The notes under the pieces were generated by a model, which searched no databases, was not told the origin of the DNA, and was given only the letters and a program-made list of their open reading frames with translations. Shown here in pieces: positions 1 through 7,767 of a DNA stretch of 64,000 bases. Within the stretch, counting starts at the first letter, position 1. Each line of letters starts with the position of its first letter. A program made the translations under genes and the position numbers. The DNA comes from Pseudoalteromonas sp. GCY (GTDB lineage Bacteria; Pseudomonadota; Gammaproteobacteria; Enterobacterales; Alteromonadaceae): the NCBI RefSeq assembly GCF_016695175.1, contig NZ_CP068023.1, positions 1,166,501 through 1,230,500 of the forward strand. The letters run 5' to 3'.

Positions 1-315
1 ACGGGCAAGCCGCTCGGTGGTGTTGAGCATCTAAAACAGAGTATTCGCGATATTGTGACCACACCGCTTGGTAGTCGCGTGATGCGACGCGATTATGGCT
101 GCGGCTTATATGAGCTTGTAGATAGGCCTTTTTCTCACTCTCTGGTGGGGGATATTACTATGACCATCGCCAATGCACTGGAGAAATGGGAACCACGTTT
201 TCAACTTGATGGTGTTGCAGTACACCCAGCAGGAGAGGGCAAGTTGTCTATCGAAATAAAAGGATTGTATTTAATCAACGGGGAGCCTGTCACCATCGAG
301 GGTATCCAAATCTAA
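1..315 (+). CDS. gp25/gpW-like tail baseplate protein (5' end cut by window)
   Basis: The reading frame is open from base 1, so the gene begins upstream of the window; 104 codons plus stop are visible. The segment TTPLGSRVMRRDYGCGL is the typical core of the GPW/gp25 baseplate-wedge family (T4 gp25, P2 W), which joins the sheath to the baseplate in contractile tails. The first downstream ATG/GTG is internal to this conserved core and is not the start. It is followed by a strong terminator and then the sheath gene. In P2 the genes J, I, H and G follow W; here they do not, so they must lie upstream or be missing. The family call is confident; phage versus tailocin cannot be decided. Confidence 0.85.
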   Translation, partial: TGKPLGGVEHLKQSIRDIVTTPLGSRVMRRDYGCGLYELVDRPFSHSLVGDITMTIANALEKWEPRFQLDGVAVHPAGEGKLSIEIKGLYLINGEPVTIEGIQI

Positions 316-364
316 GTCATTTTTTATCCACCTTATCCGTTAGGTATAAGGTCAACAGACCCTA

Positions 365-396
365 GGCCATACAAGGCAGCTTGTATGGCCTTTTTT
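365..396 (+). terminator. Rho-independent terminator between gp25-like gene and sheath gene
   Basis: A perfect 11-bp stem (GGCCATACAAG at 365-375 with its complement at 380-390) encloses a GCAG loop and is followed directly by six T. This is a textbook intrinsic terminator on the + strand. It separates the baseplate gene from the sheath gene, so the sheath-to-D genes probably have their own promoter in the short 397-420 gap or depend on antitermination. Confidence 0.9.
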
Positions 397-431
397 ATTC
401 TCTAACTGACATGTCTTTAAAGGAGATAACT

Positions 432-1595
432 ATGTCAAAATTTCTACACGGTGTAGAAGTCATTGAGGCGCAATCCGGCACGCGTCCAATCAAAACAGTA
501 AAAAGCTCAGTAATTGGTGTGATTGGTACTGCACCTAGTGCAGATCCAGAAAAGTTTCCACTTAACACACCAGTATTGGTTGCTGGTAAACGTGCTGAAG
601 CTGCACCGTTGGGTACAGAAGGAACACTACCTGCGGCAATGGACGGTATTTTTGACCAAGCTGGTGCGGTAGTCGTTGTGGTTCGTGTCGATGGTGCTGA
701 TGAAGCGGCAATCATGTCGAACATGGTTGGCGGTGTGGCAGCAGACGGTTCTTATGAGGGTGTACAAGCTTTCCTTGGTGCTGAGTCAGTACTTGGGGTA
801 ACACCACGTATTCTTGTGGCACCAGGTTATGCGCATCAACGCCCTGAAGGTAATCGTAACCCAGTTATCACTGAACTTGTGAATGTGGCTGAGCGTCTTC
901 GTGCGGTTATCATCGCAGATGGTCCAAATACAAACGATGAGGATGCAAAAACATATCGTGCAGATTTCGGTTCGCGCCGCGTGTTCGTTGTTGACCCTCA
1001 TGTCAAAGTATTCCGCGATGGCAAAACAGAAGTTGAACCTGCAAGTGCACGTGTTGCGGGCATGATTGCAAAGTCGGACAACGACCGAGGCTTTTGGTGG
1101 AGTCCGAGTAATACCAATATGAACGGTATTGTGGCAACTGCACGTCCTATCGACTTCCAGCTGGGCGATGCCAACGCGCGTGCGAATATGCTGAACGAAA
1201 AAGATGTTTCGACCATTATTCGTCAAAACGGCTTTAAGTTGTGGGGCAACCGTACTTGTTCTGACGACCCTAAATGGGCATTCCTGTCAGTGGTACGTAC
1301 TGCAGATATGATCAACGACTCACTCCTGCGTGCGCACATGTGGGCAGTTGACCGCAATATCACCAAAACTTACATCGAAGATGTTACGCAAAGTGTTCAG
1401 TCATACCTAGATAGCTTAAAAGCACAAGGTGCAATTCTTGGCGGTCAAATTTGGGCTGATGAAGAGTTAAACACACCGGCCAATATTCAAGCGGGTAAAG
1501 TGTATTTTAGCTTTGATTTCACGCCGCCAACACCGGCTGAGCACATCACCTTCAAGAGTATTCTAACTAACAACTACCTAGAGGAAATCGTATAA
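432..1595 (+). CDS. Contractile tail sheath protein (P2 FI-like)
   Basis: 387 residues, close to P2 FI (about 396). It forms the contractile sheath around the tail tube. The N-terminus (MSKFLHGVEVIEAQSG) and the motifs with IRQNGFKLWGNRTC and the C-terminal sheath region are typical of the phage tail sheath family. The start at 432 is chosen over an in-frame ATG at 381 because AGGAG lies at 421-425 with ideal spacing and because 381 falls inside the terminator. The stop overlaps the tube gene start (TAATG), so the two are translationally coupled. The order sheath-tube-E-tape-U-X-D follows P2. Confidence 0.95.
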   Translation: MSKFLHGVEVIEAQSGTRPIKTVKSSVIGVIGTAPSADPEKFPLNTPVLVAGKRAEAAPLGTEGTLPAAMDGIFDQAGAVVVVVRVDGADEAAIMSNMVGGVAADGSYEGVQAFLGAESVLGVTPRILVAPGYAHQRPEGNRNPVITELVNVAERLRAVIIADGPNTNDEDAKTYRADFGSRRVFVVDPHVKVFRDGKTEVEPASARVAGMIAKSDNDRGFWWSPSNTNMNGIVATARPIDFQLGDANARANMLNEKDVSTIIRQNGFKLWGNRTCSDDPKWAFLSVVRTADMINDSLLRAHMWAVDRNITKTYIEDVTQSVQSYLDSLKAQGAILGGQIWADEELNTPANIQAGKVYFSFDFTPPTPAEHITFKSILTNNYLEEIV

Positions 1596-2104
1596 TGGCA
1601 ATCTCTCCAAAAATTCTTAAAAAATTCAAGCTGTTTGTAGACGGTAAAGGCTATCTAGGTATCGCTGATGAAATCCAGCTACCAAAAGTAACCGTAAAAA
1701 CTCGCGAAGTTACGTCGGGTTTCCAAGCGCCGGTTGAGCTTGATGTTGGCCAACTTGAAAAGCTAGAAGGCACAATCACGTTACTTGAATACAACGCTGA
1801 CATGATGAAGCTACTTGGCGATTGGAGCGGTGCAACAACGCCATTAACGGCTCGTGGTGCTATCCAAGCGCAAGGCGAAGCGCCAGTACCAGTGGTGGTA
1901 ACGCTTGAAGGCTTCTTCAAAGAAGTGGATATGGGCAGCTGGAAAGATGGCGAGGAAGCTAAGCTTACGCTGCAATATGCAATTCAGAAGTACAAGCTAC
2001 AGATCGGTCAAGATGTGATTTACGAAATTGACCTATACAACGACGTTCGTACCGTTAATGGTAAGGACCAAATGGCAGCACTTCGCGCAGCAATCGGAGC
2101 TTAA
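1595..2104 (+). CDS. Tail tube protein (P2 FII-like)
   Basis: 169 residues, matching the usual size of P2 FII (about 172), the inner tube protein of contractile tails. The sequence starts MAISPKILKKFKLFVDGKGY and shows the beta-rich pattern of the family, with TLEGFFKEVDMGSWKDGEE near the middle. The ATG overlaps the sheath stop by one base. The next gene (E) starts 3 bases after the stop. Sheath and tube side by side are strong mutual support. Confidence 0.93.
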   Translation: MAISPKILKKFKLFVDGKGYLGIADEIQLPKVTVKTREVTSGFQAPVELDVGQLEKLEGTITLLEYNADMMKLLGDWSGATTPLTARGAIQAQGEAPVPVVVTLEGFFKEVDMGSWKDGEEAKLTLQYAIQKYKLQIGQDVIYEIDLYNDVRTVNGKDQMAALRAAIGA

Positions 2105-2107
2105 TCC

Positions 2108-2365
2108 ATGAAAGAAATCATTACCTTAGCATTCCCAATTACGGTCGATGGGCATGAGTATGCAGAACTGACAATGAGACGACCAAAAGTACGCGATCGG
2201 TTAATGGTGGATAGAGCGGATATCAGTGAGTCTGAAAGCGAAATTCGTTATTTCTCGCACTTATGCGAAGTTTCTCCAGATATCATCGAAGAGCTTGATT
2301 GGAGTGATTTTGTGAAGCTGCGAGAAACGCTACAAGCTTTTCTCGTGTCCCGCCAAAGCGCTTAA
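2108..2365 (+). CDS. Tail assembly chaperone (P2 gpE-like)
   Basis: 85 residues (P2 E is 91), placed between tube and tape measure as in P2. The sequence shows the phage tail assembly chaperone pattern, with LTMRRPKVRDRLMVDRAD near the N-terminus and an acidic C-terminal half. In P2-like phages part of the ribosomes shift -1 near the end of E to make an E+E' fusion. Here a frame in the -1 register (2371-2496) follows, and a TTTT run at 2338-2341 covers a Phe codon that could re-pair after a -1 slip. The frameshift is inferred, not shown. Confidence 0.85.
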   Translation: MKEIITLAFPITVDGHEYAELTMRRPKVRDRLMVDRADISESESEIRYFSHLCEVSPDIIEELDWSDFVKLRETLQAFLVSRQSA

Positions 2366-2370
2366 AAGCC

Positions 2371-2496
2371 ATGGTTATCGCTCTGGCCAAATATACTGGC
2401 TGGGGCTTGGCCGAACTCAACGCGCTGACCGAAGACGAACTCATCGAGTGGTTTGAAGCAGCGCTTGATTACAAACAAGCGACAGAAGCGGGCTAA
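2371..2496 (+). CDS. GpE-like small tail protein / E' extension (41 aa)
   Basis: A 41-codon frame beginning MVIALAKYTGWGLAELNALT and ending LDYKQATEAG. It resembles the short P2 GpE-type proteins (helical, with a Trp-rich start and an ELIEWF segment). It lies in the -1 frame relative to the chaperone at 2108, and that frame is open back through the end of E, so the product could be made as an E+E' fusion. No good ribosome-binding site precedes the ATG at 2371, which favours production by frameshifting. Position between E and the tape measure is exactly that of P2 E'. Confidence 0.75.
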   Translation: MVIALAKYTGWGLAELNALTEDELIEWFEAALDYKQATEAG

Positions 2497-2511
2497 ACCG
2501 ATAACCGCAAC

Positions 2512-2540
2512 CGCCCCTTAACCCTTTAAGGGGCGTATTT
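2512..2540 (+). terminator. Hairpin after E' (terminator or attenuator 1)
   Basis: Stem CGCCCCTTA (2512-2520) and TAAGGGGCG (2527-2535) with a 6-base loop, followed by TATTT. A strong GC stem with a weak T tail. It is the first of two consecutive hairpins in the 124-bp gap before the tape-measure gene. Confidence 0.65.
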
Positions 2541-2552
2541 CCGTACTTTTAG

Positions 2553-2590
2553 ACGCTTTAGCTTAGGCCTCTGCTTAAGCTAAAGCGTTT
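2553..2590 (+). terminator. Second hairpin before tape-measure gene
   Basis: A perfect 13-bp stem (ACGCTTTAGCTTA at 2553-2565 with its complement at 2576-2588) and a 10-base loop, then TTTCACTTTTC. Two large hairpins in series upstream of one tail gene are unusual and could set the amount of tape-measure transcript or act as an RNA processing site. Confidence 0.55.
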
Positions 2591-2620
2591 CACTTTTCTC
2601 TATCTTCCTCAGGTAACGCC

Positions 2621-5600
2621 ATGACAAAACAAGGTAAACAGGTTCGTTCACGAGAGGCGAACAAAGTCAAAAATAAGTTGCCGCAGGTAACTTCGCTTGC
2701 TAACCAAGTTGCACATTTAGGTAGTCTAGTTGCAAAACTCAACGCCAATTCTGCGACTAGTGCGCAGATCCAGCAATTAATCTCCATCATGACTAAACTT
2801 AATGCCAGCGCGGTGTTAAGTCCACAGGCTCCGTTCTCAGTACCTGAATTTCAGGCACCTGCCACTGGTGAAAATGCTGTGCCTAGTAGCCAGCTGGTTC
2901 AGCAGGCTGAGCAGGTCATGTTGGCGTTGCCCGATTCTCTAAAGCATGCGATAAGCGGCTTGTCTGAACGGGTTGCAGAACTGGATTTCAGCGCCGCAAG
3001 CCAAACGGTACAAGTTGAATTGGCGGCATTAGCCGAACACGTGCCTTCACTTTTTAACGCAATTTCCGTTGCACCAGCCGTGACTGCGGCAACAAATGCA
3101 TCCAAGCAAGGCCAATCTGTAATCGATGCTCAGCAGCAATTTTGCCTAGATGCAGCGTCATTGGGTCAAGCTTTGCCGGAATTTGCATCGAGTTTAGATT
3201 TAGCTGCTTTGCCAAAGCAGCTGCTCGAAACAGGCAATTTGTTGAGCAATATTGAGTTTGCAGAGGTACTCAAAGGAGAGCTTGGTTCACTAACAGAAGC
3301 TGCTCCTGCGTTATTAACTCAATTTGGCTTTGACGATGCGGCAAATGTGGTAACGCAGTTTGCGCCAGCTGTGAACCAATTGGATATTCCAGGACTTATT
3401 CAAGGCGATTTACAAAGTTTGCAGCAGGCTTTACCAAGCTTGCTAGAAGCCGTTGATCTTAAGTCATTAAACCAAACTCTTGCGCAAGAAATACCGGCGC
3501 TTGCACAACTTGATTTAGCCGGGCTTGCTAATGGTGAGCTGGGGTCGTTGGCCGCAACGTTACCAAACTTACTTGAGGCGGCGGGACTTGATGGTGCCGC
3601 AAGCTCGGTATCTGCGGCTTTGCCAGCGCTACAACAATTGGACTTGGGCGCAATTGCAGATGGTGATATCCAGTCGTTGCTACAAAGTGCTCCGGCATTA
3701 TTAGATGCATTGGATATGGAAGGTGCGTCACAGGCTTTTGGTTCAGTTCTTCCTATCGCTGAAAAACTCGATTTTAAGGGCTTAATGGATGGTGAGCTGA
3801 GCAGCTTAGTGGATGCCGCACCTGAAGTGCTTAGAGCATTTGAACTTGGCGATGCTGCGGATAAGCTACAAGCTGCGATTCCTGGCTTAAAACAACTGAA
3901 TCTCAAGCAAATTGCCAGCGGTGACGTATCGAGCCTTATGGCGGCAGGTCCTTCATTACTAAAGGCATTTGAATTAGACGGTGCAGCTGGCGTACTCGAA
4001 GGCGCATTACCGGCATTAGAAAAACTAGATGTCGACGCGATTTTGGGGGGCGACATCAAGTCCCTTGTAAGCGCAGGACCTGAACTGTTGAGTGCATTTG
4101 GGCTAAACGATGCGGCAAGTGTACTAGAGCAACACGCTGATCTACTCTCCAATATTGATTTAAAAGGCGTTCTCAAGGGAGATCTATCTTCTCTTACCAA
4201 CAGCTTACCAGATTTATTTGGTGAGTTTGGATTTGACGGTATTAGCGATGATTTATCTGAGTCGTTTGCTGAGTTAGAAAGTGATGTTGAAGAGAAGAAA
4301 TCTACGCGTAAAAAAGGACGCAAGAAGCGAGGCAGAAAGCGTAACAAGCGAGCTAGGTCTTCTAATCTAGCGGATAAACAAGAAACGTCGGCGGAGCGCG
4401 AGCACAAGCCGCGCAAAATCAACAAACGAAGCGCTAATAAACCCGCTTTGAAACTGTTGGACGGCGGGAAAGCCCCCAGCGTAAAAGCACAGCTAGATAA
4501 TCAAGCATCGCAACCAAAGTCCAAAGCAAAAGCCAAAAAAGTCAAAATGATGGCTGCCGCAAATGATGCTAGTTATCAAAAGCTTGGCAGTTTCTCTCCA
4601 GCTAAAGGTGGCAAACTTGGTCAGTTATTCAAGGGGTCTAAAAAGTTACTTGGGCGTGCGGCTGCACCGCTTAGCGTGGCGTTAGGGGCATTCGATGCGT
4701 TCACGGCATTAACTGATGACACGTTAACGACTAAAGAAAAAACCACTCAGGTTGGAGCGGCTGCGGGTGGCGCAGGCGGCGCACTCGCTGGCGCCGCTGC
4801 AGGCGCGGCAATTGGCTCGGTTGTTCCTGTGGTTGGCACTGCAATCGGTGGCTTAGTCGGTGGTGCACTCGGCGCGATGGGCGGTGAGTCAATCGGTGGT
4901 TGGTTTGGTGACAAACTTGGTGGTTGGTTCTCTGACGATACTCAGGACTCAGCGTCAGGTACCTCGAGCCCTTCGGTGACAGAGCGCTTGCTCGATAGCG
5001 CAACGAGTTTTGCCACCATGGGGCCGCTGGGCTTAATTAGCGACACCCTCGGCGGTTGGTTATCAAAAGGCGATGAAAACGTTGCGCAAACAGACAGCAA
5101 AACGGCTGCGATTAGTACGCTTCAAAACAGTGAAGCAACAAAAAATAACGCACTCGACTTTGTTAAAAATAATGTCATTAATGAGCTGAATTTAGCTACA
5201 GGCACGGCTGCTGCGTTTGCTGCTAATCAGGGGATGACAACCGGTAAAATTCACGGCGTCAGCAAGGTGGGTGATTTGGCAGGCAGAGCGCTAAACGCAC
5301 ACACGGTATGGGAAACGCTCAATAATGATGGACTTTCTGTTAGAGAAAAAGCGGCTGGCATTGGTAGCACGCTGGGCGGTATGTTTTCTGCTGATGCCGT
5401 ATCCGGTGCACTGTCAAAAAGCAAAAACCCTTATGTAAGAATGGCGGCCCCTATGGCGGGTTACCTTACCAACAACATGGTTGGTGATGCCATTAAAGGT
5501 TGGTTTAGCGATGACAAAACATCAGCTACCAATGAGGGTAAAGCACCAGATCCAAATAGTTTAAATCAACTGAATGTGAGTGCGAATAAAGCATCTGAAT

Positions 5601-5779
5601 ATTCATCGGCGCCGCAACCGGGCGTTGCATCGGTAACGGTGAACGCCAATATTACTGTCAATGCAAAAGATGGCCAACAGGCTTATGAGGTTGCGCAGCA
5701 AGTGAAGCAAATGTTGGATCAGCAGCAGCAACAAGCAGAGCAAGAGCTTAGTGCTCGATATTACAATCAAGTGGCATAA
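2621..5779 (+). CDS. Tail tape measure protein with eight 43-residue repeats (P2 T-like position)
   Basis: 1052 residues, longer than P2 T (about 815). It sits between E' and U, the tape-measure position, and sets tail length in such modules. Residues 1-30 are basic. Residues 205-548 hold eight tandem 43-residue repeats, each with a G-[DE]-[LIV]-x-S-L motif and an LP-x-L-x-x-L-D-[LIV] start. Residues about 557-607 are very rich in Lys/Arg. Residues about 705-770 are Gly/Ala-rich and hydrophobic (GGALAGAAAGAAIGSVVPVV), as in tape measures that insert in membrane. A related GGMFS/GWFSDD region recurs near 915-975, and the C-terminus is a Gln-rich coiled coil. The classical N-terminal tape-measure domain was not recognised. 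Function is assigned mainly by position and the GA-rich segment. Confidence 0.8.
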   Translation: MTKQGKQVRSREANKVKNKLPQVTSLANQVAHLGSLVAKLNANSATSAQIQQLISIMTKLNASAVLSPQAPFSVPEFQAPATGENAVPSSQLVQQAEQVMLALPDSLKHAISGLSERVAELDFSAASQTVQVELAALAEHVPSLFNAISVAPAVTAATNASKQGQSVIDAQQQFCLDAASLGQALPEFASSLDLAALPKQLLETGNLLSNIEFAEVLKGELGSLTEAAPALLTQFGFDDAANVVTQFAPAVNQLDIPGLIQGDLQSLQQALPSLLEAVDLKSLNQTLAQEIPALAQLDLAGLANGELGSLAATLPNLLEAAGLDGAASSVSAALPALQQLDLGAIADGDIQSLLQSAPALLDALDMEGASQAFGSVLPIAEKLDFKGLMDGELSSLVDAAPEVLRAFELGDAADKLQAAIPGLKQLNLKQIASGDVSSLMAAGPSLLKAFELDGAAGVLEGALPALEKLDVDAILGGDIKSLVSAGPELLSAFGLNDAASVLEQHADLLSNIDLKGVLKGDLSSLTNSLPDLFGEFGFDGISDDLSESFAELESDVEEKKSTRKKGRKKRGRKRNKRARSSNLADKQETSAEREHKPRKINKRSANKPALKLLDGGKAPSVKAQLDNQASQPKSKAKAKKVKMMAAANDASYQKLGSFSPAKGGKLGQLFKGSKKLLGRAAAPLSVALGAFDAFTALTDDTLTTKEKTTQVGAAAGGAGGALAGAAAGAAIGSVVPVVGTAIGGLVGGALGAMGGESIGGWFGDKLGGWFSDDTQDSASGTSSPSVTERLLDSATSFATMGPLGLISDTLGGWLSKGDENVAQTDSKTAAISTLQNSEATKNNALDFVKNNVINELNLATGTAAAFAANQGMTTGKIHGVSKVGDLAGRALNAHTVWETLNNDGLSVREKAAGIGSTLGGMFSADAVSGALSKSKNPYVRMAAPMAGYLTNNMVGDAIKGWFSDDKTSATNEGKAPDPNSLNQLNVSANKASEYSSAPQPGVASVTVNANITVNAKDGQQAYEVAQQVKQMLDQQQQQAEQELSARYYNQVA
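3233..4264 (+). repeat. Eight in-frame 129-bp (43-codon) repeats in the tape-measure gene
   Basis: Eight units of exactly 43 codons run without gaps. The units begin with residues GNLL, APAV, IPAL, LPAL, LPIA, IPGL, LPAL and ADLL. Each has G-[DE]-x-x-S-L at unit positions 15-20 and LL or similar at 27-28. They are conserved at protein level but diverged in DNA, so this is an old duplication under selection. Weaker copies may extend upstream (residues 100-200). Confidence 0.9.
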
Positions 5780-5793
5780 CGATAGAGGACTAA

Positions 5794-6225
5794 ATGAGCA
5801 AAGTTAATCATGCTAAACATATGATGCAACTGGGAGACTACAAGTTTTCAGTAAGCACCGCAGCGTTTAATAAGCTCCAGTACGATTCTCAATATCGCTG
5901 GGAAGCCCACAAATCTCAGACTGATAAGGACTCTCCGCCGCTGCAATTTATTGGTGTAGGAGAGCAAACCTTAAATATTGAAGGGGTGATCTTCCCGCAA
6001 ATAGTGGATAACGGCTTGAAGCAGTTAGACATGATGAGAGATGAAGCCGCCAAGGGGGAGCCGATGACGCTAGGCTATGTTGAAGAAAGTGGGAAATCTA
6101 GTCCAAGCGTAGGGCGCGTGATGGGTAAGTGGGTCATCAAACGGATAAGTGAAACGCGGACCTTATTTTTCAATGATGGGATCCCACGAGAAATCCAATT
6201 TTCAATGGAGCTCAGCCGCTATTAA
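5794..6225 (+). CDS. Tail terminator/completion protein (P2 gpU-like)
   Basis: 143 residues (P2 U is 159). The segment MMQLGDYKFSVSTAAFNKLQ followed by YRWEAHKSQ is typical of the GpU family, which caps and completes the tail tube. It begins 14 bases after the tape-measure stop with a GAGG motif upstream. Its place between T and X matches P2 order. Confidence 0.9.
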   Translation: MSKVNHAKHMMQLGDYKFSVSTAAFNKLQYDSQYRWEAHKSQTDKDSPPLQFIGVGEQTLNIEGVIFPQIVDNGLKQLDMMRDEAAKGEPMTLGYVEESGKSSPSVGRVMGKWVIKRISETRTLFFNDGIPREIQFSMELSRY

Positions 6226-6250
6226 GCGCGCTGGGTACTAAGGAGTCATT

Positions 6251-6466
6251 ATGAGCAAAGGGGTAACTTATATTACACGAGATGGCGATTGTCTCGATCT
6301 CATCTGTTTTAAACACTATGGCCGCAGTAGTGGCATGGTAGAAAAGGTGCTAGAAGCCAATCATGGCTTGGCAGAACTTGGGCCAATTTATTCGGAGCAG
6401 ATCAGTATTTTTCTTCCCGAAATCGCTAAACCTACTGTGTCTAAAGTGATCAATATTTGGGATTAA
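6251..6466 (+). CDS. Tail protein X (LysM-like, P2 gpX)
   Basis: 71 residues (P2 X is 67). The pattern of a start YITRDGDCLDLICFKHYG and an end in LPEIAKP is the tail protein X / LysM-like fold; in contractile systems it links the tube and the D/VgrG hub. AAGGAG precedes the ATG at good spacing. It sits 1 base from the D gene, so the two are coupled. Confidence 0.92.
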   Translation: MSKGVTYITRDGDCLDLICFKHYGRSSGMVEKVLEANHGLAELGPIYSEQISIFLPEIAKPTVSKVINIWD

Positions 6467-6467
6467 T

Positions 6468-7478
6468 ATGGACTTACAACCGCATTACTCTATAAAAGCA
6501 AATGGCAATGAGGTATCAAAAACACTGAAGAACCGCTTGGCTGAGCTCAGTGTTACGACACGCACAGGGTTGGCGAGTGATACCTGCTATGTACGATTTG
6601 ACAATTTAGCTGACGCGCCCATTGCCTTACCCGCACCAACGGATCAACTAGAAATTGCGATGGGATATAAAGAAGGCACGAAAGATCAGAGTGCTCCTTC
6701 AACCAAATTAGGTATTTTCGAAGTGGGCGCTTATGAGTTGACTGGCCCCAATCGCTCGTTGACATTTTATGGTAATAAAGTGCTGTGGGATCAAGATTTT
6801 AAAGCGCTAAAAATACGCTCGTGGCCAGAGCAGGGTAAGGATGAGCCGCTGATGCTGGACAAACTTATCCAAGACATTGCTGGTGAGTATGGACTACAGG
6901 CAAAAATAGGTAATTCCTTTCAGGGCCGAGAAATACCGCACATTGAGCAAAGCGAAAGCGATATGCAATTGCTGAGCAAGCTTGCCGTGCAGTTTGATGC
7001 AATCATGAAGATTGCGGATGACAAGCTTATATTTATGGCTAAAGGCACTGGAAAGTCGTTAACTGGCCAAGCTTTACCTAGCGTGACGGTCAGTAAAAAG
7101 CAGTTGGTTTCATGGCAGCTTAATGCTAACCACAACAAGTTAGTCAAAGGGGTGCAGGCTTATTTTTACGATAAAGCGTTAGCGCAAAAAACATTGGTAA
7201 GTGTCGGTGGCGGTTCACCTAACACGACACTCTCTTACGTTTATCCTAATGAAACCGAAGCACAAACCGCGGCGACGGCCATGTTACAGCGTTTAAATCG
7301 AGCGCATACTAGTGTGCAGCTTTGTGTGGTTGGCGACCCTAACTTACTAGCAGGTGGCGTGATAACTATCGAAGAGGTTGACGATAATCTTAACGGTGAC
7401 TGGTTTGTCTGTGAGGTCAAGCATGTAATTAATCACGCCGGCTTTAAAAGCTATTTAGTATGCGAAGCATTAGGTTAA
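6468..7478 (+). CDS. Baseplate hub / late control protein D (P2 gpD-like)
   Basis: 336 residues (P2 D is 387). It belongs to the gpD/VgrG-like hub family that forms the central spike base of the contractile tail. Visible family traits are the N-terminal beta domain (LSVTTRTGLASDTCYVRFDN), FYGNKVLWDQDFKALKIRSW, and a middle domain with ISQ-type hub fold motifs (GREIPHIEQSESDMQLLSKL). It is the last tail gene; three hairpins follow at 7571-7669. No ogr/delta-type activator gene follows as in P2. Confidence 0.9.
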   Translation: MDLQPHYSIKANGNEVSKTLKNRLAELSVTTRTGLASDTCYVRFDNLADAPIALPAPTDQLEIAMGYKEGTKDQSAPSTKLGIFEVGAYELTGPNRSLTFYGNKVLWDQDFKALKIRSWPEQGKDEPLMLDKLIQDIAGEYGLQAKIGNSFQGREIPHIEQSESDMQLLSKLAVQFDAIMKIADDKLIFMAKGTGKSLTGQALPSVTVSKKQLVSWQLNANHNKLVKGVQAYFYDKALAQKTLVSVGGGSPNTTLSYVYPNETEAQTAATAMLQRLNRAHTSVQLCVVGDPNLLAGGVITIEEVDDNLNGDWFVCEVKHVINHAGFKSYLVCEALG

Positions 7479-7570
7479 GTTTGAGCTAGTACAAGTTAAA
7501 TCCCACATTTTTTATACCAGGCGTCAGTGATTATCCCATTGAGCGCTTCCTTCCTTAATTTTTCCTTTCT

Positions 7571-7600
7571 CCCTGTGTCCCGCACAGGGTGTACTTTTAT
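7571..7600 (+). terminator. Terminator-like hairpin ending the tail operon
   Basis: Stem CCCTGTG (7571-7577) / CACAGGG (7583-7589) with a 5-base loop, then TGTACTTTTAT. It is the first of three hairpins in the gap between gpD and lodA. Two more follow: TATCTCATC/GATGAGATA (7598-7606 / 7614-7622) and GAGGC/GCCTC (7656-7660 / 7665-7669). The rest of the 7479-7767 gap is CT-rich and holds no convincing gene. Confidence 0.65.
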
Positions 7601-7767
7601 CTCATCCATCACAGATGAGATATCACCCTTTCTCCATGTGGGCCATCCTCATTTTGAGGCTCTGGCCTCTTTCCTGCCTGTAATTCGATGTAATGGTGTA
7701 AGTCAGAAATAGCTTCTACACTGCAGTAATGCTTCATGACTTGAACCACTGCAAAAAGGATTACAAC

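Noticed and set aside
786..1226. A 146-codon - strand frame with many Cys and Thr inside the sheath gene
   Set aside because: It is antisense to conserved sheath codons and has no family resemblance or start signal.
3233..4264. Periodic sequence that might be a CRISPR array
   Set aside because: The period is exactly 129 bp of coding DNA, with diverged bases and no spacer structure; it is a protein repeat.
3400..4425. A 341-codon open frame on the - strand opposite the tape-measure repeats
   Set aside because: It is Ser/Ala/Pro-rich and mirrors the repeat codons of the real gene; no start signal, and tail genes on + leave no room for it.
1..7478. Identity with the MAC metamorphosis-inducing tail arrays of Pseudoalteromonas luteoviolacea
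   Set aside because: The MAC loci lack a P2-like E, U, X, D order as far as I recall; this module is closer to P2 phage or tailocin.
7527..7712. A 61-codon + strand frame in the gap before lodA
   Set aside because: It runs through all three hairpins, has no ribosome-binding site and low-complexity composition.
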